Shown: one piece after another, positions 23,831 through 36,589 of the stretch
Layout: every line of letters starts with the position of its first letter
Numbering within the stretch: the first letter of the stretch is position 1
Assembly: GCA_032622095.1 (NCBI GenBank)
Contig: CP136061.1
Span: 36,833,797-36,897,796, forward strand
Length of the DNA stretch: 64,000 nucleotides
Reading direction: 5' to 3'
Source: Siphonodentalium dalli
Lineage: Eukaryota; Mollusca; Scaphopoda; Gadilida; Siphonodentaliidae
Position numbers and translations under genes: made by a program
The notes under the pieces: generated by a model
Database searches by the model: none
What the model was told of the DNA's origin: nothing
Seen by the model: the letters and a program-made list of their open reading frames with translations, nothing else

Positions 23831-23939
23831 GTTAGAAGCAAATATACATTCAAAGTTAGACACCCGAATAAAATCTACAATACACATACAAGTCCCCCGG
23901 CTCCAAGTCTGGATATAATGCGACAGCGGACTAGCATCA

Positions 23940-24674
23940 CCAAATTCATCCTCTGAACCTTATTCTGCTTAAGCCTCATCTTCCACGAAGTATCTATAGT
24001 CTCAAAATAACACTGTTTTAAGATACTTTTCACATTCTGTTCAGTTTCTATATCCCCTATAAATTGCAGAAGATAAATTACATAATCGAGATGAGTGATG
24101 GGTGAACACCACCGACTTCAATTGGGGAACTTCAATTCTGCATCAATGCCTCCCATAGGAGTTGAGGCCTAAGCAGAATGAGTTTCACAGAGGGTGGATT
24201 CGGTGAAGCTAGCCCGCTGTTCGTATATTCAGGTTAAATAATGCCAATATGAGCTTATTTCGGTCATTTAAATAAACCCGTTTATATGTTTATTTTCACG
24301 AGAACAGGCTGGCCTCGTAGGATCTACAAAAAAAATCAAATAAATCGCCACATTTTGTGCCCACAAAATGTCAATTGACCCATATATTAAACCAAACCTT
24401 CCTAAATGAATCGTGCTGCAAGATAACAGGCAGCTTGACGTCAAATTGCTTTGATATCTGAGTCATTGGCAATTGGAGGACAGCTTGAAACGAGCCATGT
24501 GCGTTAAAGCGATCGTGCGGCTAATTAAGCCCGTGCACTGCAGTAATCTGCAGTAATACATCATTGGATGTGCTGCAGATTCCCCTACCCCGGATGCATG
24601 CCCTTTCCATATTCGGAGAAGATCAGCAGAAATTAACCTATTTGGATGGCGAAATAGGTTCAATATGGCACTAT
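23940..24674. other. Unassigned stretch
   Basis: No gene or bounded repeat recognised. Confidence 0.3.
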
Positions 24675-24678
24675 TTAA

Positions 24679-25141
24679 CCCTTTGAGTGCCATGTCCGAT
24701 TTTTGTATCAACCCATATACCCTGTGCCAATGCATTCTCTTCTTTATGCGAGTCGACGATAGGTCGCCTCGCATATATAAGAGAATGCATTGGCCTAACA
24801 ATTTTTCATTATTTTTTACAATTTTTTACAATTTTAATAATATTTTCATATATTCTTTAACAGACTTATTTTGTAGGTTTAGTGCCAGGGAATCTCACGT
24901 TTGTCATGGGCATCAAAATTATTACTATGAATACTTGGTGATAGTTTTGAGTTATAACATGCCCCTACGGTTTTATCCAGTTTGTTTTTAAATTCGCTAT
25001 ACCATGCTTAAGCATATCCACACAAAAATTCAACCAAAATAAATCTAAAAAAACACATTTTTTTTTTTTTTTTTTTTTTTTTTTTAGGGCCGATTTTACA
25101 GACAGTAAATTAGGGCCGATCGGCCCTTGGCACTGAAAGGG
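24679..25141 (+). mobile_element. TTAA-type MITE, family B copy 1
   Basis: Begins after TTAA (24675-24678) with CCCTTTGAGTGCCATGTCCG and ends CGGCCCTTGGCACTGAAAGGG followed by ATAA. One hairpin (24727-24793, loop region altered) follows TATACCCTGTG. The spacer CCTAACAATTTTT leads to a body shared with 32653-33066. A run of about 28 T lies near 25057-25085. Confidence 0.8.
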
Positions 25142-25145
25142 ATAA

Positions 25146-25612
25146 GCAAAATGTTCTTTACAAGCCTATTTACCGTGGTAATTATTGTGGTCCGCGCTAT
25201 TCATCGAAATAACGGGTATAAGTTTCCTATGGGGTTATTTCAGAATCAAATTAGTCCAAGTAAAGATGAATCTGTGTGAATATCTATAGATTCAATATGA
25301 ACATAGTTGAATGTGAACATGTCGAACTGCAACATGAACCATGCATGCTTCGAGAAAGTCCAGGATAAAAGAGTCATGTTACTCATATCACCACGCGAAT
25401 TAACTCGGTCGTGATTCATTCAGACAATAGGAATGAATAAAGTTCATTGCGAAACAAGGACAAACATATACGCATCGACATTTTTTTATGGACAACTTTG
25501 TTTACTTTTAAGTTTCTGCACCAAACGACACGAACGCTCTTTTCTGTGACCGTAAAACGATAACGCTCTTTAATGTTCATTTCTAGAAAAATCCTCGGGA
25601 TCTTGTACAAAT
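25146..25612. other. Mostly unassigned; small R1 remnant
   Basis: TGGTCCGCGCTATTCATCGA at 25190-25209 with the following AATAACGGGTATAAG resembles the R1 repeat. TAACGCTCTTTAATG at 25561 carries the recurrent AAAGAGCGTT word inverted. No gene. Confidence 0.35.
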
Positions 25613-25631
25613 TGTATATATATATATATAT

Positions 25632-26231
25632 ACTAGAAGGTGACCCGACTTCGTCCGGGCTTTGACCATGAATTGACCATTTTGAAGGTCAAGGTCAGGT
25701 GGGGTAACGATTTGACCCATCCAAAACACTGCCCGGACAAAAGTACCCGACAAAAGTACCCGTCGAAATCCATCCGGTTTTACCCGATTTGACCTCGAAT
25801 TGATCATTTTGAAGGTCAAGGTCAGGTCGGGGTCACGACTCGACCCGTCCAATACACTCAGTGGACAAAAGTAACCCTACGTATCAAATTTCGTCGAAAT
25901 CCCATCAAAATTCGCGATTTGACCTTGAATTGACCCGATTTCAAGGTCACGGTCACGTCGCCCGGGCAAATTAATAGGCTTATGAGACTCCCCATACAAA
26001 AGTACCCCCACATACCAAGTTTCATCGAAATCCCGTGATATTCGGGCGTTTGACCTTGAAATGACCCGATTTCAAGGTCACATCGCACGGGCAAATTAAT
26101 ACGTTTATGCCACTCCCCGGCCTTATGTACCCCCACATACCAAGTTTCATCGAAATCGGGTGGGCCGTTTTCGAGTTCATCGCGAACACACAGACAGACA
26201 GACACACAGATCTTCCAAAATATATAATAGA
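25632..26231 (+). repeat. Interspersed element K with four 130-bp modules
   Basis: The head ACTAGAAGGTGACCCGACTT is followed by a stem CCCGACTTCGTCCGGG. Modules starting TTTGACC(A/T)TGAATTGACC recur at 25661, 25789, 25918 and 26049. The end is CCAAGTTTCATCGAAATCGG, then a CAGACAGACAGA run and TATATAATAG. It resembles 3' regions of retroelements in many invertebrates, but the class is not resolved. Confidence 0.65.
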
Positions 26232-26460
26232 CTAGAAGGTGACCCGACTTCGTCCGGGCTTTGACCTTGAATTGACCATTTTGAAGGTCAAGGTCAGGTG
26301 GGGTCCAAGACCAACACCCCAAAAATGGTGGAAATCGGCCCAGCGGATACCGGGAAATCGGCCCAGCGGATACCGAGATACCCTATGCATAAAATTTCGT
26401 CCGTATAGAGTAGATATCGCCAAGACGTCTGAAACAGTCAAATGCATCGGCCGGTTAAGC
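26232..26460 (+). repeat. Second element K copy, truncated
   Basis: Begins with the same 50-bp head immediately after the end of the first copy, then diverges after GGTCAGGTGGGGTCC. GGAAATCGGCCCAGCGGATA is duplicated at about 26330-26385. Confidence 0.65.
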
Positions 26461-26849
26461 GTTAACGTGATCTAATGTTATGACCTCTAACGACGTCATA
26501 GAAGTTACGCATTGTTTTTATCCTGATGGAAGATAGTACCACTTCTTCTTGATAATTGAGGCAGATAACTAAAACAGATACATACGCATTATATATCGTT
26601 GGAAAGAGGAAACACGAAAGATTCTCACAGTGTCATTATTATGACTGGCATTTTATTATTCGCGCTGTTTCGAATCGATTTGTAAGCACCGAACTCAAAT
26701 GAAAGTCCCGTAACACAGCGTAAAAACAGATTTGACCTCGGCACGTGAAAAGTGTACCTCGGATCTGAAAATTAATAGGCCTATGTTACTCCTTGCCCGA
26801 AAATACCCCCACATACCAAGTTTCATCGAAATCGGCTCGAATTTTACAG
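26461..26849. other. Unassigned, ending in a third element K scrap
   Basis: The piece 26770-26845 (AATTAATAGGCCTATGTTAC, CCCCCACATACCAAGTTTCA) is an element K module. The rest is unrecognised. Confidence 0.5.
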
Positions 26850-29800
26850 AGACTATATCAAATTTCTCTCAGATATAATAAGCAGTTACTCCTCGTTGGG
26901 GCATTTGATCTTGATGGGAGACTTCAATGGTAATCTTCAAAAATCAGACGCCAGAAACAGGTAATTCTCCACATTTGTGAATGAAAGCAAATTCTTCTCA
27001 GCAAATTCAAGCCCTCTTTGCAGGGGATTATCCGAAACATTTGTTGCGCCCAATGAAAATGGAGGTAGCATAATCGACCACATTCTTGTACCGACACAAG
27101 ACAAGTCGAGAATATCTAAAATTGAGGTCTTGGGTGACTTCCCAATTAATGTCTCAAATCATCGCCCTATCGTCATGAGCATATCATACGGCGAAAGCGC
27201 CAACGACCCTAGCCTAACATCCGCTCAAATAAAACCTAACTGGAGGAAATTTGAATCAGCAAGCGAGAACATCATACAATATCAGGCCCAAATAGGCGGC
27301 AGTCTACCACCACATTCAATTGCGTCCAAGGAAGACCTAAATGCATTCTACAACAAAGTCATATATGCAGTTACTGACGCAGCTGAAGTGTTTGTCCCAT
27401 TCACATCATTTAAACGACACTTAAAGCCTTACTGGAATGATAACCTAAAACAGCTGCACAAAGCTATGAAACACTACCGCAATATTTGGATCATTTCCGG
27501 TAAACCACATGACAACACACATCCTGACTACAAAAATTACAAGGATGCAAAATGCCTTTTCCGACGTGAGCATAGAAAAGCTAATGACAATTTTCTAAGA
27601 CAAATGGACGATAGAGTAGATCATATGGCAGAGTCAAATATTAATAATTTCTTCAGGGCTTTCAATGGCAATCGTAATCGACGGAAAGACCCTTCACATA
27701 ATCTTTTCGAAGTGGATGGTAATCCTCTGCGAGAGCCCGATGATGTAATAAATGCATGGGCCGATTACTTTGAATCTCTATACTCCAAGTTTGACTCAGA
27801 AAATTTTGATCACGAGCATTTTAGATATGTCACTGATTCCGTCTCACAAATAATTAGTACACAATGCTCAGAAGAAATTGACGCCATATTATGTTATGAA
27901 ATAACTCCAGAAGAAGTGCACAATGCATTAAAACACGCCGGCAAAGGCAAAGCTCCAGGTCACGATTCACTTTCATATGAACACTTTATTCATGGAGGCG
28001 AAAGTCTCATTACGTCTGTAGCATATATGCTGTCGATGATGATGGAACTTAATCACATCCCACACCAGGCAAAAATTGGCGTGATAATCCCTTTATATAA
28101 AGGTGGGGCAAAACCGAAAAAGGTGTTCGACAGCCACAGAGCAATCACTCTTCTCCCAGTATTATATAAAGTCTTGGAAAAAGTTATACTCACGCGCCTA
28201 GAAACACACACACCTGAGCTCATTCGTGTTCACCCTTTGCAAAACGGCTTTCAGAAAGAAGTCAGCTGTCTTCACTCATCATTTGTTTTAAACGAATGTT
28301 TCACATATACCAGTGAATTACACAGTCCGTTATACACATGCTTCCTTGATGTCAGAAAAGCTTTCGACACAGTGTGGATAGACGGACTACTATTCAAGTT
28401 ATATAATCGTGGTTTTTGCGGCAAGATATTTCTATTGTTTGACACTCTACTTAATGGTTTCAAATGCGTCGTCAGATTCAACAATGCAAACTCAAGAACA
28501 TTTGATATTAGCCAAGGTACAAGACACGGTCGAATATTATCCCCTGTATTGTATATGCTATTTATAAACGATTTATTAACTGAACTAGAGAACTCACAGT
28601 TAGGGATGAGATTGGGTTCCATCAATTGTGCTTCACCAACACAGGCCGACGATATGACGCTATTATCTCTAACCGCAAATGGCCTTCAACCACTATGTGA
28701 TATTTGTGGAAAGTTCAGTCAAAAATGGCGGTACCAGTATAACTAGGAAAAGTGTAAGGTGGTCGTTTCAGCGAATCTGGCGCGTCATCAAAATCTCGCA
28801 CAAAAAATACTTGGACATTAAACGAGAAGCCAATATATGAAACAGAAAGCGTCACTCACTTGGGCATCCCCCTGCATAAAAATGCTCATATAAATCAATT
28901 CGTTGATCATAAAATTAAGAAAATTCGCTTATGCTGAGCAATGCAGGGATGTATGCAGGTGGTATCACACCTCTTAGCTGCCAAATAATCTACAAATCAA
29001 TCGTATTACCAAAGGGATTATATGGTGTGGAACTCATGTGCGGCTTATCTCAAACTAACATAACTTCATTAGAACGTGTGCACAGATTCTGTTTGAAACG
29101 TATCCAAGGGTTTTCATTTAGGGCTCGCACTGACGTTGTCCAAGGCTTACTTGGTTTAAGCTCTCTCGCTTCCTTTATAAACAAGCGAAAACTCTGTTTC
29201 TTTGGCAATCTGTGTAGAACTCCAGACGGGAGAGCTGCAAAGGACATTTTCATTGCACGCTTGAACGACAACCTTGTATCGAACCAAACATCTAACCAAA
29301 CACCAAACGTTGCCTCATTTTTAACAGACGTACATATATTGGCAAATGAATACAATCTCACATCGTATATTGTAGACTATACCTCACATGGTCAGTTTCC
29401 AACTAAAAGTCAATGGAAAACCCTTGTTACACAGCAGATCAACTATAAAAACAAAATTGAGCTAGAAAACCGCCTGAGAGGCGACCAACCATTGACGGCA
29501 TTCAACAAAAGTCACAACTGCCTTTTTCCAGCCCAACTATGGCGCTCATGTAGAATTATCAACTGTGAAAAGCATAAATTCCTACTCGTGGGCCAGCTGT
29601 TGACCAAAATCACCTCTCCAGAACCTGGCAATTGTAAGGTATGCAATACTACGTTCAGCATCATTGTTGAACACGCTATTTTGGCATGTTCTGCAACGTC
29701 CGATCAGAGAATACAAGTATGGTACGATATCATTGATATGTTTGGCGTACCGTTTTTCATACATATTGATTCTCTACATATTCAAGAGCAGTCGATGGCA

Positions 29801-30298
29801 TTCTTAGGTTGTGTATCAACCGATATTAGATGTATCGTTTCCCACACACGTGTACATGAACTAACGGTATTTATGGTCCGAACTTCATTCGAATTGTGGA
29901 CAAAATACATAGCACGCTGCAATTGACCACTTTATTTCTACAATTGTTCGGCTACAACTAACTCATGCGAAAACGTCACAATTGTCTCACGCCAGCACAC
30001 GCGTGGAATGATGCAATATTGCTATCTAATATAAGACAGATCATTTTCTGCATCACTCATAGATCATAGTATACTCTCGATTTGTTCTTATGGTGGTAAT
30101 ATATATAGGCACATACATCATCGAGCGTGAGAGCTATACTAACACTGTATGAATGTTTGTGTGTGCGTGCTTCTAGCTCTTGTTCAATTCATACTAACAC
30201 CGTATAAGTTCTATGTTTCTGTTCAATTCTTAATGTAATTGTATTCATAATGTATGGCTCTCCTATACTTGGAGGAAATAAAAGTATATATATATACT
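26850..30298 (+). pseudogene. Non-LTR retrotransposon ORF2 (endonuclease-RT), 5'-truncated and broken
   Basis: The sequence encodes the C-terminal half of an APE-type endonuclease (HLILMGDFNGNL near 26900-26935; SNHRPIVMS near 27157-27183). Next comes a reverse transcriptase: GKGKAPGHDSLSYEHF, GVIIPLYKGG, FLDVRKAFDTVW (motif A) and an ADD catalytic pair in TQADDMTLLS (normally YADD). The QG.RQG region reads QGTRHGRILSP. A third part, 28931-29926, carries the thumb and a C-terminal CCHC finger (CKVC, then H-x4-C near 29635-29690). An in-frame TAA at 26962, a TAG at 28744 and two frameshifts between about 28810 and 28930 break it. The 3' UTR ends TTGGAGGAAATAAAAGT plus (TA)n near 30298. Layout and finger fit the Jockey/CR1-L2 group; the clade is not settled. 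Inactive by inference. Confidence 0.85.
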
Positions 30299-30299
30299 A

Positions 30300-30420
30300 G
30301 CCGATGAGCCCGACGTTGTCCGGGCTATTCAAAAACCAAATTTCAAGTCGATAGCTCTACCCAGCCCGACGTTGTCCGGGCTATTCAAAAACCAAATTTC
30401 AAGTCGATAGCTCTACCCGT
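30300..30420 (+). repeat. 56-bp direct duplication
   Basis: AGCCCGACGTTGTCCGGGCT and the following 36 bp occur at 30307 and 30363. The stem GCCCG/CGGGC resembles the head of element K. Confidence 0.85.
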
Positions 30421-30448
30421 TTCCAAGATCTGGTCTGCGCGAAGCTGG

Positions 30449-30870
30449 CGTTCCGTGTTAGTCTATTCCTGATAATGTAGCAATAAAGAGCTTTCCAGGT
30501 TAGTCTATTCCTGATAAGGTCGCAACAAAGAGCTTTCCATGTTAGTCTATTCCTGATAATGTAGCAATAAAGAGCTTTCCATGTTAGTCTATTCCGGATA
30601 AGGTAGCAATAAAGAGCGTTCCGTGTTAGTCTATTCATGATAAGGTAACAATAAAGAGCGTTCCGTGTTAGTCTATTCCTGATAAGGTAGAAATAAAGAG
30701 CGTTCCGTGTTAGTCTATTCCTGATAAGGTATCAATAAAGAGCGTTCCGTGTTAGTCTATTCCTGATACGTAGCAATAAAGAGCGTTCCGTGTTAGTCTA
30801 TTCCTGATACTTAGCAATAAAGAGCGTTCCGTGTTAGTCTATTCCTGATAAGGTCGCAATAAAGAGCGTT
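30449..30870 (+). repeat. 42-bp tandem array, 10 units
   Basis: The unit contains GTGTTAGTCTATTCCTGATA and GCAATAAAGAGCGTT. TAGTCTATTC occurs ten times. The first units have AAAGAGCTTT and later ones AAAGAGCGTT, a gradient across the array. The minus frame at 30399-30638 is only this repeat translated. Confidence 0.95.
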
Positions 30871-32079
30871 TACATCACTTCTGTGCGAAAAAACAGCTGG
30901 ACAATTGATCATGGTCCGCTTATAAACCACAGTGTTTGGGTCGTCCGGATGATAACTTGAGCAAATGTTCAACAGCAGTTCTTGATATCTGGTGTGTGGT
31001 TCACAATTTATAATACGCAGGTCATGTTCGACACTTACAACGGCCAGATGATTATTGACTGAGTTAATCCGAGTTACACCTGTTTGTAGTCTTATAGAAA
31101 TAATATTTTTTGGGTCACCCTAATGATAACTTGAACAATATTTCACATAATGACTTGATATTTGGTAAATGGTTTAAACTTCAGACAACACATGCCAAGT
31201 TCGAATCTGGTCACGGTGCAATGATATTTGACGGAGTTATGCGCATAAGTTGAGCAATCTTTAAAACAATTATCGATATTTGGTTTGTCGTTCACCTTTG
31301 AGAACACGCAGGTCATCGGACTACTGAGTAATTATTTTTCCAGAATTTGACTTTGTTCTTTAGAAAAGCCACCCAACCACATCTTTTCGGTGGGCATGTG
31401 ATCAGCTCCAAATTACGTATACACATTATGCTGTGGGGGTTCAATGAGCAACGTCCGCTTAATTGTACCACATTTATTACGTGCATTTTATAAAAGTATA
31501 ACTTATATGCACCTACACGTATGCTTTGGGCCCCTTTGTTTCAAGTGATGTTTAATGTATGGCTTCCATAATTTAGTTAAACGCTGTAGGTCGCGTTAAT
31601 TATAATGATGGATATCAAGTTATTAACCTTTGCGCGTGAACGCGGCGGCATTTTCTATGGCATGATTCCTTGCGAATTGAAAAGCCGACATCAAGATTGA
31701 TGCTATTTCTTTGAGGAAATTTCATTGCGATCCATGATTCCAATCTCTGAAGGAACTCTCATTCCATTTTGTAATTAAGTTTCGATGGCCTGTTCCTCTT
31801 CATGATCAATCAAAACGCTCGAGCATTTTTGTCTTTTATCGGGTTACCAACGGAATGAGCTTCGCTGCGTATTTGAAACCCCAATACCATGGGATAATCG
31901 GATCTGCCTACGTGAAGTTAATGCATTGTTATTCCAAAGGGGGTTTTGAACTGCGCAGTTTAGGCGTTGAGTCCGTCACCCCCACCACCACCATCAACAA
32001 CACCATCACAACCACCATTATATTAATCATCACCATCGGGCCCCGTTGACCAGATCAGGCACATCCTGAATGCAACTAT
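30871..32079. other. Unassigned stretch
   Basis: Loose internal similarity between about 30945-31080 and 31110-31240 (GATAACTTGA.CAA, TTGATAT.TGG) suggests an old tandem duplication. A CCACCA/CATCA low-complexity patch lies at 31978-32035. No gene. Confidence 0.35.
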
Positions 32080-32250
32080 ATTAGTAGTAGTAGTTTATTG
32101 TTAACCTCCTCAAGTTAGGAGAGCATATATACACATGACAAATATATACATGTTATATAAATATGCATGCAAATGTTATACTAATCACAATATTAATCTT
32201 ACAGTGTTTACGTCATGTCGCACGCATGCGGCCAGGTTATGACATTTTCA
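32080..32250 (-). mobile_element. Non-LTR retrotransposon 3' end fragment
   Basis: On the minus strand, GCTCTCCTAACTTGAGGAGG is followed by TTAACAATAAACTACTACTA. This hairpin-like 3' end with a short tail parallels the 3' end at 30255-30290. No coding sequence remains with confidence. Confidence 0.5.
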
Positions 32251-32652
32251 AGTTTCAAGTGTTAGTGAGGTCGGTGATAATCTAGAGAATTTAGAAATGG
32301 GAAGGCATAGATAGAGGTGCCCGAATGCCAGTTGACCTTTTAATACCTGATTAGCAATGTCACATGCGTGTGATCGAGCGAAATAAAATTTCCATATAAA
32401 ATATTTACTGGACATCAATGTTGAGTATTGGAACTTGAGAATGTGTGTCGTCATATGTCCTTATCGAGTGAAATTAGCAAAGGTTTCAGACATCGAATTA
32501 AGAAAGTAGCATATATCACATAAAAATGGCCTTTAACTATTTAACTATTATAGTTGAATTTACCAGTGCTAAATCCACCATCTCCATGTTTGTTTTGTGT
32601 GTGGAAAGTATGGGATCGCGCGCCCCAGAGCACAGCCAAATTGCACTCTTAA

Positions 32653-33066
32653 CCCTTTCAGTGCCAGGTCCGATTTGTGTATCAACCCATATACCCTGTG
32701 CCAATGCATTCTCATATATATGCGAGGCGACCATATGTCGCCTCGCATATATAAGTGAATGCATTGGCCTAACAATTTTTCATCATTTGTTATTATTTTT
32801 TACAATTTTAATAAAAAATTTCTTATATTCTTTAACAGACTTATTTTGTAGGTTTATTGCGAGGGAATCTTACGTTTTTCATGAGCATCAAAATTATTAC
32901 TATGAATACTTGGTGATAGTTTTGAGTTATAGCATGCCCCTAAGGTTTTATCCAGTTTCTTTTTAAATTCGCTATAGTATGTTTAAGCATACCCAAAAAG
33001 AATTCAACCCAAAACAAAAAAAATTCTAAAAAAAAATATATATATTTATATTTTTTATTTTTTTTA
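32653..33066 (+). mobile_element. TTAA-type MITE, family B copy 2, right end lost
   Basis: Starts after TTAA (32649-32652) with CCCTTTCAGTGCCAGGTCCG. It has one hairpin (32701-32767, loop centre changed to CCATATGTCG) and then the family B body. Homology stops in an A/T run near 33066, before the terminal repeat. Confidence 0.75.
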
Positions 33067-33239
33067 GCAACATTACAACAAATGAACGGTCTCCCGATAA
33101 AATTCAGTTAGCATCCTTTTTGCGCCGCCTTATGTTAGTTAATAGTGACACAGGGAGGTATTTCTAAATGACATTCACGTGATCACTCAATCGCTCCTCC
33201 ATAAGAGTAATAAGACCAATTGTCATCGTGATTAGTCAT

Positions 33240-33510
33240 TCGCACGTGCCTATACTGTTGATTAAACTTCGCAGAGTGGATTAAACTTTCTCCATACAAT
33301 TTGAACGGAAAAGTGTTTATCCATCGCATTGTAAAGATCGTGGCATAAACTTCGCAGAGTGGATTAAACTTTCTCCATACAATTTGAACGGAAAAGTGTT
33401 TATCCATCGCATTGTAAAGATCGTGGCGTAAACAAAATATACGCACAGTGTTTCTGAATAACAAATTTAATCCACGAGTGGGATTGGCGATTTACACCAC
33501 GAGCTTCAGG
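33240..33510 (-). repeat. Foldback family L, single arm with 83-bp duplication
   Basis: Matches 44045-44340 in reverse. GCAGAGTGGATTAAACTTTC begins two tandem copies (near 33272 and 33355, period about 83). They are followed by ACAGTGTTTCTGAATAACAA and CCACGAGCTTCAG. The sequence stops at the palindrome centre, so only one arm is present. Confidence 0.75.
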
Positions 33511-35762
33511 AATTCAGGATGTGCCTGATCTTTTGACCCAGGCGGTAAGGTATTTTGCGTTTTGCAGTTATAAGAGGTCCATCGATGTCAAATATCGTCG
33601 TGTAAAGCCTGACAAAGCTATAGACTAATTATAATTCAGTGTTTATGTTATCTTCACATGCAAGGCCCTGTACACTTTTATCCATATACATGGTAGCTGT
33701 TTCCAAACATTTAACGAGACATTCGTAAATAGGTCAATCAGTGCAACTGCCTCACATGCATATGATTATATACTATAAGGGTTCATTGTTCGTGGAGTGT
33801 CGATATTTATGAGAGTCAGGGGGTTGTCTGGGATGTTTGGACCAAAGGCAGCTTAAGCCCACCATATATTGTTTTGACTGAATGTTGATTTACATACGGT
33901 TTCGAAGCTAATATAGCTCTTCGCTCACAAGCCCTCCTATATACCTAACATGTAACATCAAATCATGCTACATTTTCCAGTTCATTTGCGATAGATAATC
34001 GTCATATCACTTGCCTCAAGCAACTTACAACTTAGAGTTATCACCTGAACATCCGCCCTTCCAGAGAGCCCTGTGACATACACGGCTGCGTCCTGGTTTC
34101 CGCCGTCCACTCTGTTTAATTCAAAAACTACATTATTATAGGGCCGTCGCGACCTCACAATGTTATTCCGATCTAGTTTTTCTAACTTGTCCATCAAACG
34201 CAATAGTATATAAGATATCTACTCTTAAGTTCACAATTTATACCATTTTCAATTAAAATTATCAATATAGTATAATTATTTAACATTAACACCAACCAGC
34301 AAACCTGAAACTACATACGCCATCATATTTTCTTATTGTATTATTGATTGAGGGGCGGCAGGAAGACGGCCAGTAGGTCATGCTGCTCCTGTACAATACT
34401 ATTAATTCATATATCAATGCTTTGTTATCTATTCTTATCTATTGTACAAATAAACATATACATCTACATCTACCTAACCACTCTCCCCGCCTCTCGCTCT
34501 CTGTCTCGCCCTGTGTCATGATCTCAGTCTGTGTCTCACTCAGTCGCACTCTCAAACTACCCATCTCCAATCTATATTTCCTCTTCGTTCTGTTTATATT
34601 GCAGAATTATACAATATCTCACACAATGCACCTATTTCTTTTGTATATAATGTGCACGCCGTAACGATCTATGTATTCCGATCATCACCATGCAGTTATC
34701 CACCGCTCACTGCATCTGTTGTCTGTCGTGATGATGATAAAGCCTGCTTGATAAAAATTAAGATTATTACGTTAATGTAGCTTTATTAGGTTTGGTAATA
34801 CTTTCATGACGTAATTGTATATGCTAATTGCATAGGTAACTAGGGACGTCAACCAGCCAAAATAACGCCATTGTGATTTTGGGACGTTTTTATCGTAATT
34901 ATCCATAATTCACCGCAATTCAAAAAATCATAAACGGATACGGGTTTTCGCTCTAAAACATATATAAACCATTAGAGCGATGCCAGCCTGGAATAACTGT
35001 AAATTCAACGAACTATTTCACGCTAAGCCGCACTCCGGTTTTCCTCACGTCGTGAATACTAATTAGTGTACTTGACCTCATAAATGTAAGGGTTTCGCCG
35101 AAGTAACTAATATAAAACTGAGGAAAATGACAGATTTCCCCCACAAAAAGCAAGTTTGTGCTATGGATAAATAAAATATGTAGCTAGATGTAATGCTGTC
35201 GTTTGAACTCTTTGTGTCCATTTGTGGGATTTGGCGTCCTATGTTCCTAAAAAAGGAGGTGATAAACATATATACATGTAGCAGTATCGACTGGCCGGAC
35301 TGTTTCCAAACATCCAACTAGAAAACCAAATATAGGTAAATGATCGCAACTCACTACATACATGTGTATATAATTTACTTTAATGCTTCATTGAAGTTGA
35401 AGTGTCGATATTGATGTCACTCTGGCAGTTGTTGGGGATGTTTGAATACAGCCAGCTTAAGTTCATCATCTGATGTTATTATTAAATGTTGATTTATCGA
35501 GCAGCATTGACTGACCGAGCGCTGTGAGTGCAGGCGACTGATAAAACAGTGCAGCATGTAATGGGACAATGGAGCAAAACCAAACATTAACAACCGGTGT
35601 CGAGGGTGGCATCAATTATACAAATATTTACCTGTGTGCCCAGACAATTAGTTGCGTGCTGTTATTGCGACGTGGTACGGGGTACTGGCCGACTGTACGT
35701 GACCAACTCATCGGTTTATATTATGGTAGTCTGCTAGACATGATACGATTCGTTGTCCCATT
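33511..35762. other. Unassigned stretch
   Basis: No gene recognised in about 2.2 kb. The 94-codon frame at 34380-34664 lies in C/T-biased sequence and lacks a domain. Segments 33660-33860 and 35330-35480 look distantly related (GGTAGCTGTTTCCAAACAT, GTCGATATT..TG, GGGATGTTTG). Confidence 0.35.
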
Positions 35763-35950
35763 TACAGTAATGCCCTAAATAATCGACTCCTTAACCACAG
35801 CAGAATTATGGGTAACTTTTGAGGATTTAGTCGGAAATATGGCTTTCCGATGAATGGCAACAAGCCATATTTCCGACTAAATCCTGAAAAGATACCCACA
35901 ATTATGCTGTGGTTAAGAAGTCGATTATATATACTTAGGGCATTACTGTA
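35763..35950. repeat. 188-bp foldback palindrome
   Basis: TACAGTAATGCCCTAA at the left faces TAGGGCATTACTGTA at the right. Inside, AAATAATCGACT, TTAACCACAGCA, GGATTTAGTCGGAAATATGG each have an inverted partner. The loop is about 20 bp. Class unknown. Confidence 0.85.
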
Positions 35951-36127
35951 GTTACCGAACAAACCTGAACATGGCTACATCATACAGGCCACCGTGTTGT
36001 TGACACACGCAGGATACATATAAACGTATAATATGTTTATTATTAGCCTCCTTAAAGCAGAGAGAATATACAGTACCGTGGTCGCGCAGATATACAGCTT
36101 ACGACAGCAACGATAGATGTGTATATG

Positions 36128-36531
36128 TGACCCGCCACATCAAATCCAGTCGTAAGTCGGGATTTATTTTACCCTGTGCCAATGCATTGGCCTAACAATA
36201 TTTTACAATATTAATAATTTTTTCTTGTATTCTTTAACAATTTTATAATTTCACCCATACAGAACCCCAGACAAACATGCGCAGACGACACTTCTATGCT
36301 TCTACATGTATATATGTGTGGGGCTCCCTGCAGGGTAATGGGTGTTTTGTATTTTATGTCCTAAAAATTGTAAGAAACATTTATTTCAAAAAAAATGATA
36401 AAAAATTGTTAGGCCAATGCATTCTCTTATATATGCGAGGCGACCTATGGTCGACTCGCATATATAAGAGAATGCATTGGCACAGGGTAAAAAAAATCCC
36501 GACTTACGACTGGATTTGATATGGCAGGTCA
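36128..36531 (+). mobile_element. Hairpin-bearing MITE, family C copy 2 (complete)
   Basis: Terminal repeats of about 36 bp: TGACCCGCCACATCAAATCC..TAAGTCGGGAT and its inverse ending GATATGGCAGGTCA. The left hairpin has collapsed to CCAATGCATTGG (36179-36190). The right one is full length (36414-36480). The middle stem GAACCCCA/TGGGGCTC is retained. No TTAA target, so a different mobilisation class from families A and B. Confidence 0.8.
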
Positions 36532-36589
36532 CATATATAGAATACACCAATACCAATTATGTGAATGCAACAAGTCAAATTAAAGTACA

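Noticed and set aside
30300-30340. Hammerhead ribozyme-like CCGATGAG followed by a stem
   Set aside because: The core lacks the required CTGATGA exact word and the GAAA after stem II, and no cleavable GTC helix was found.
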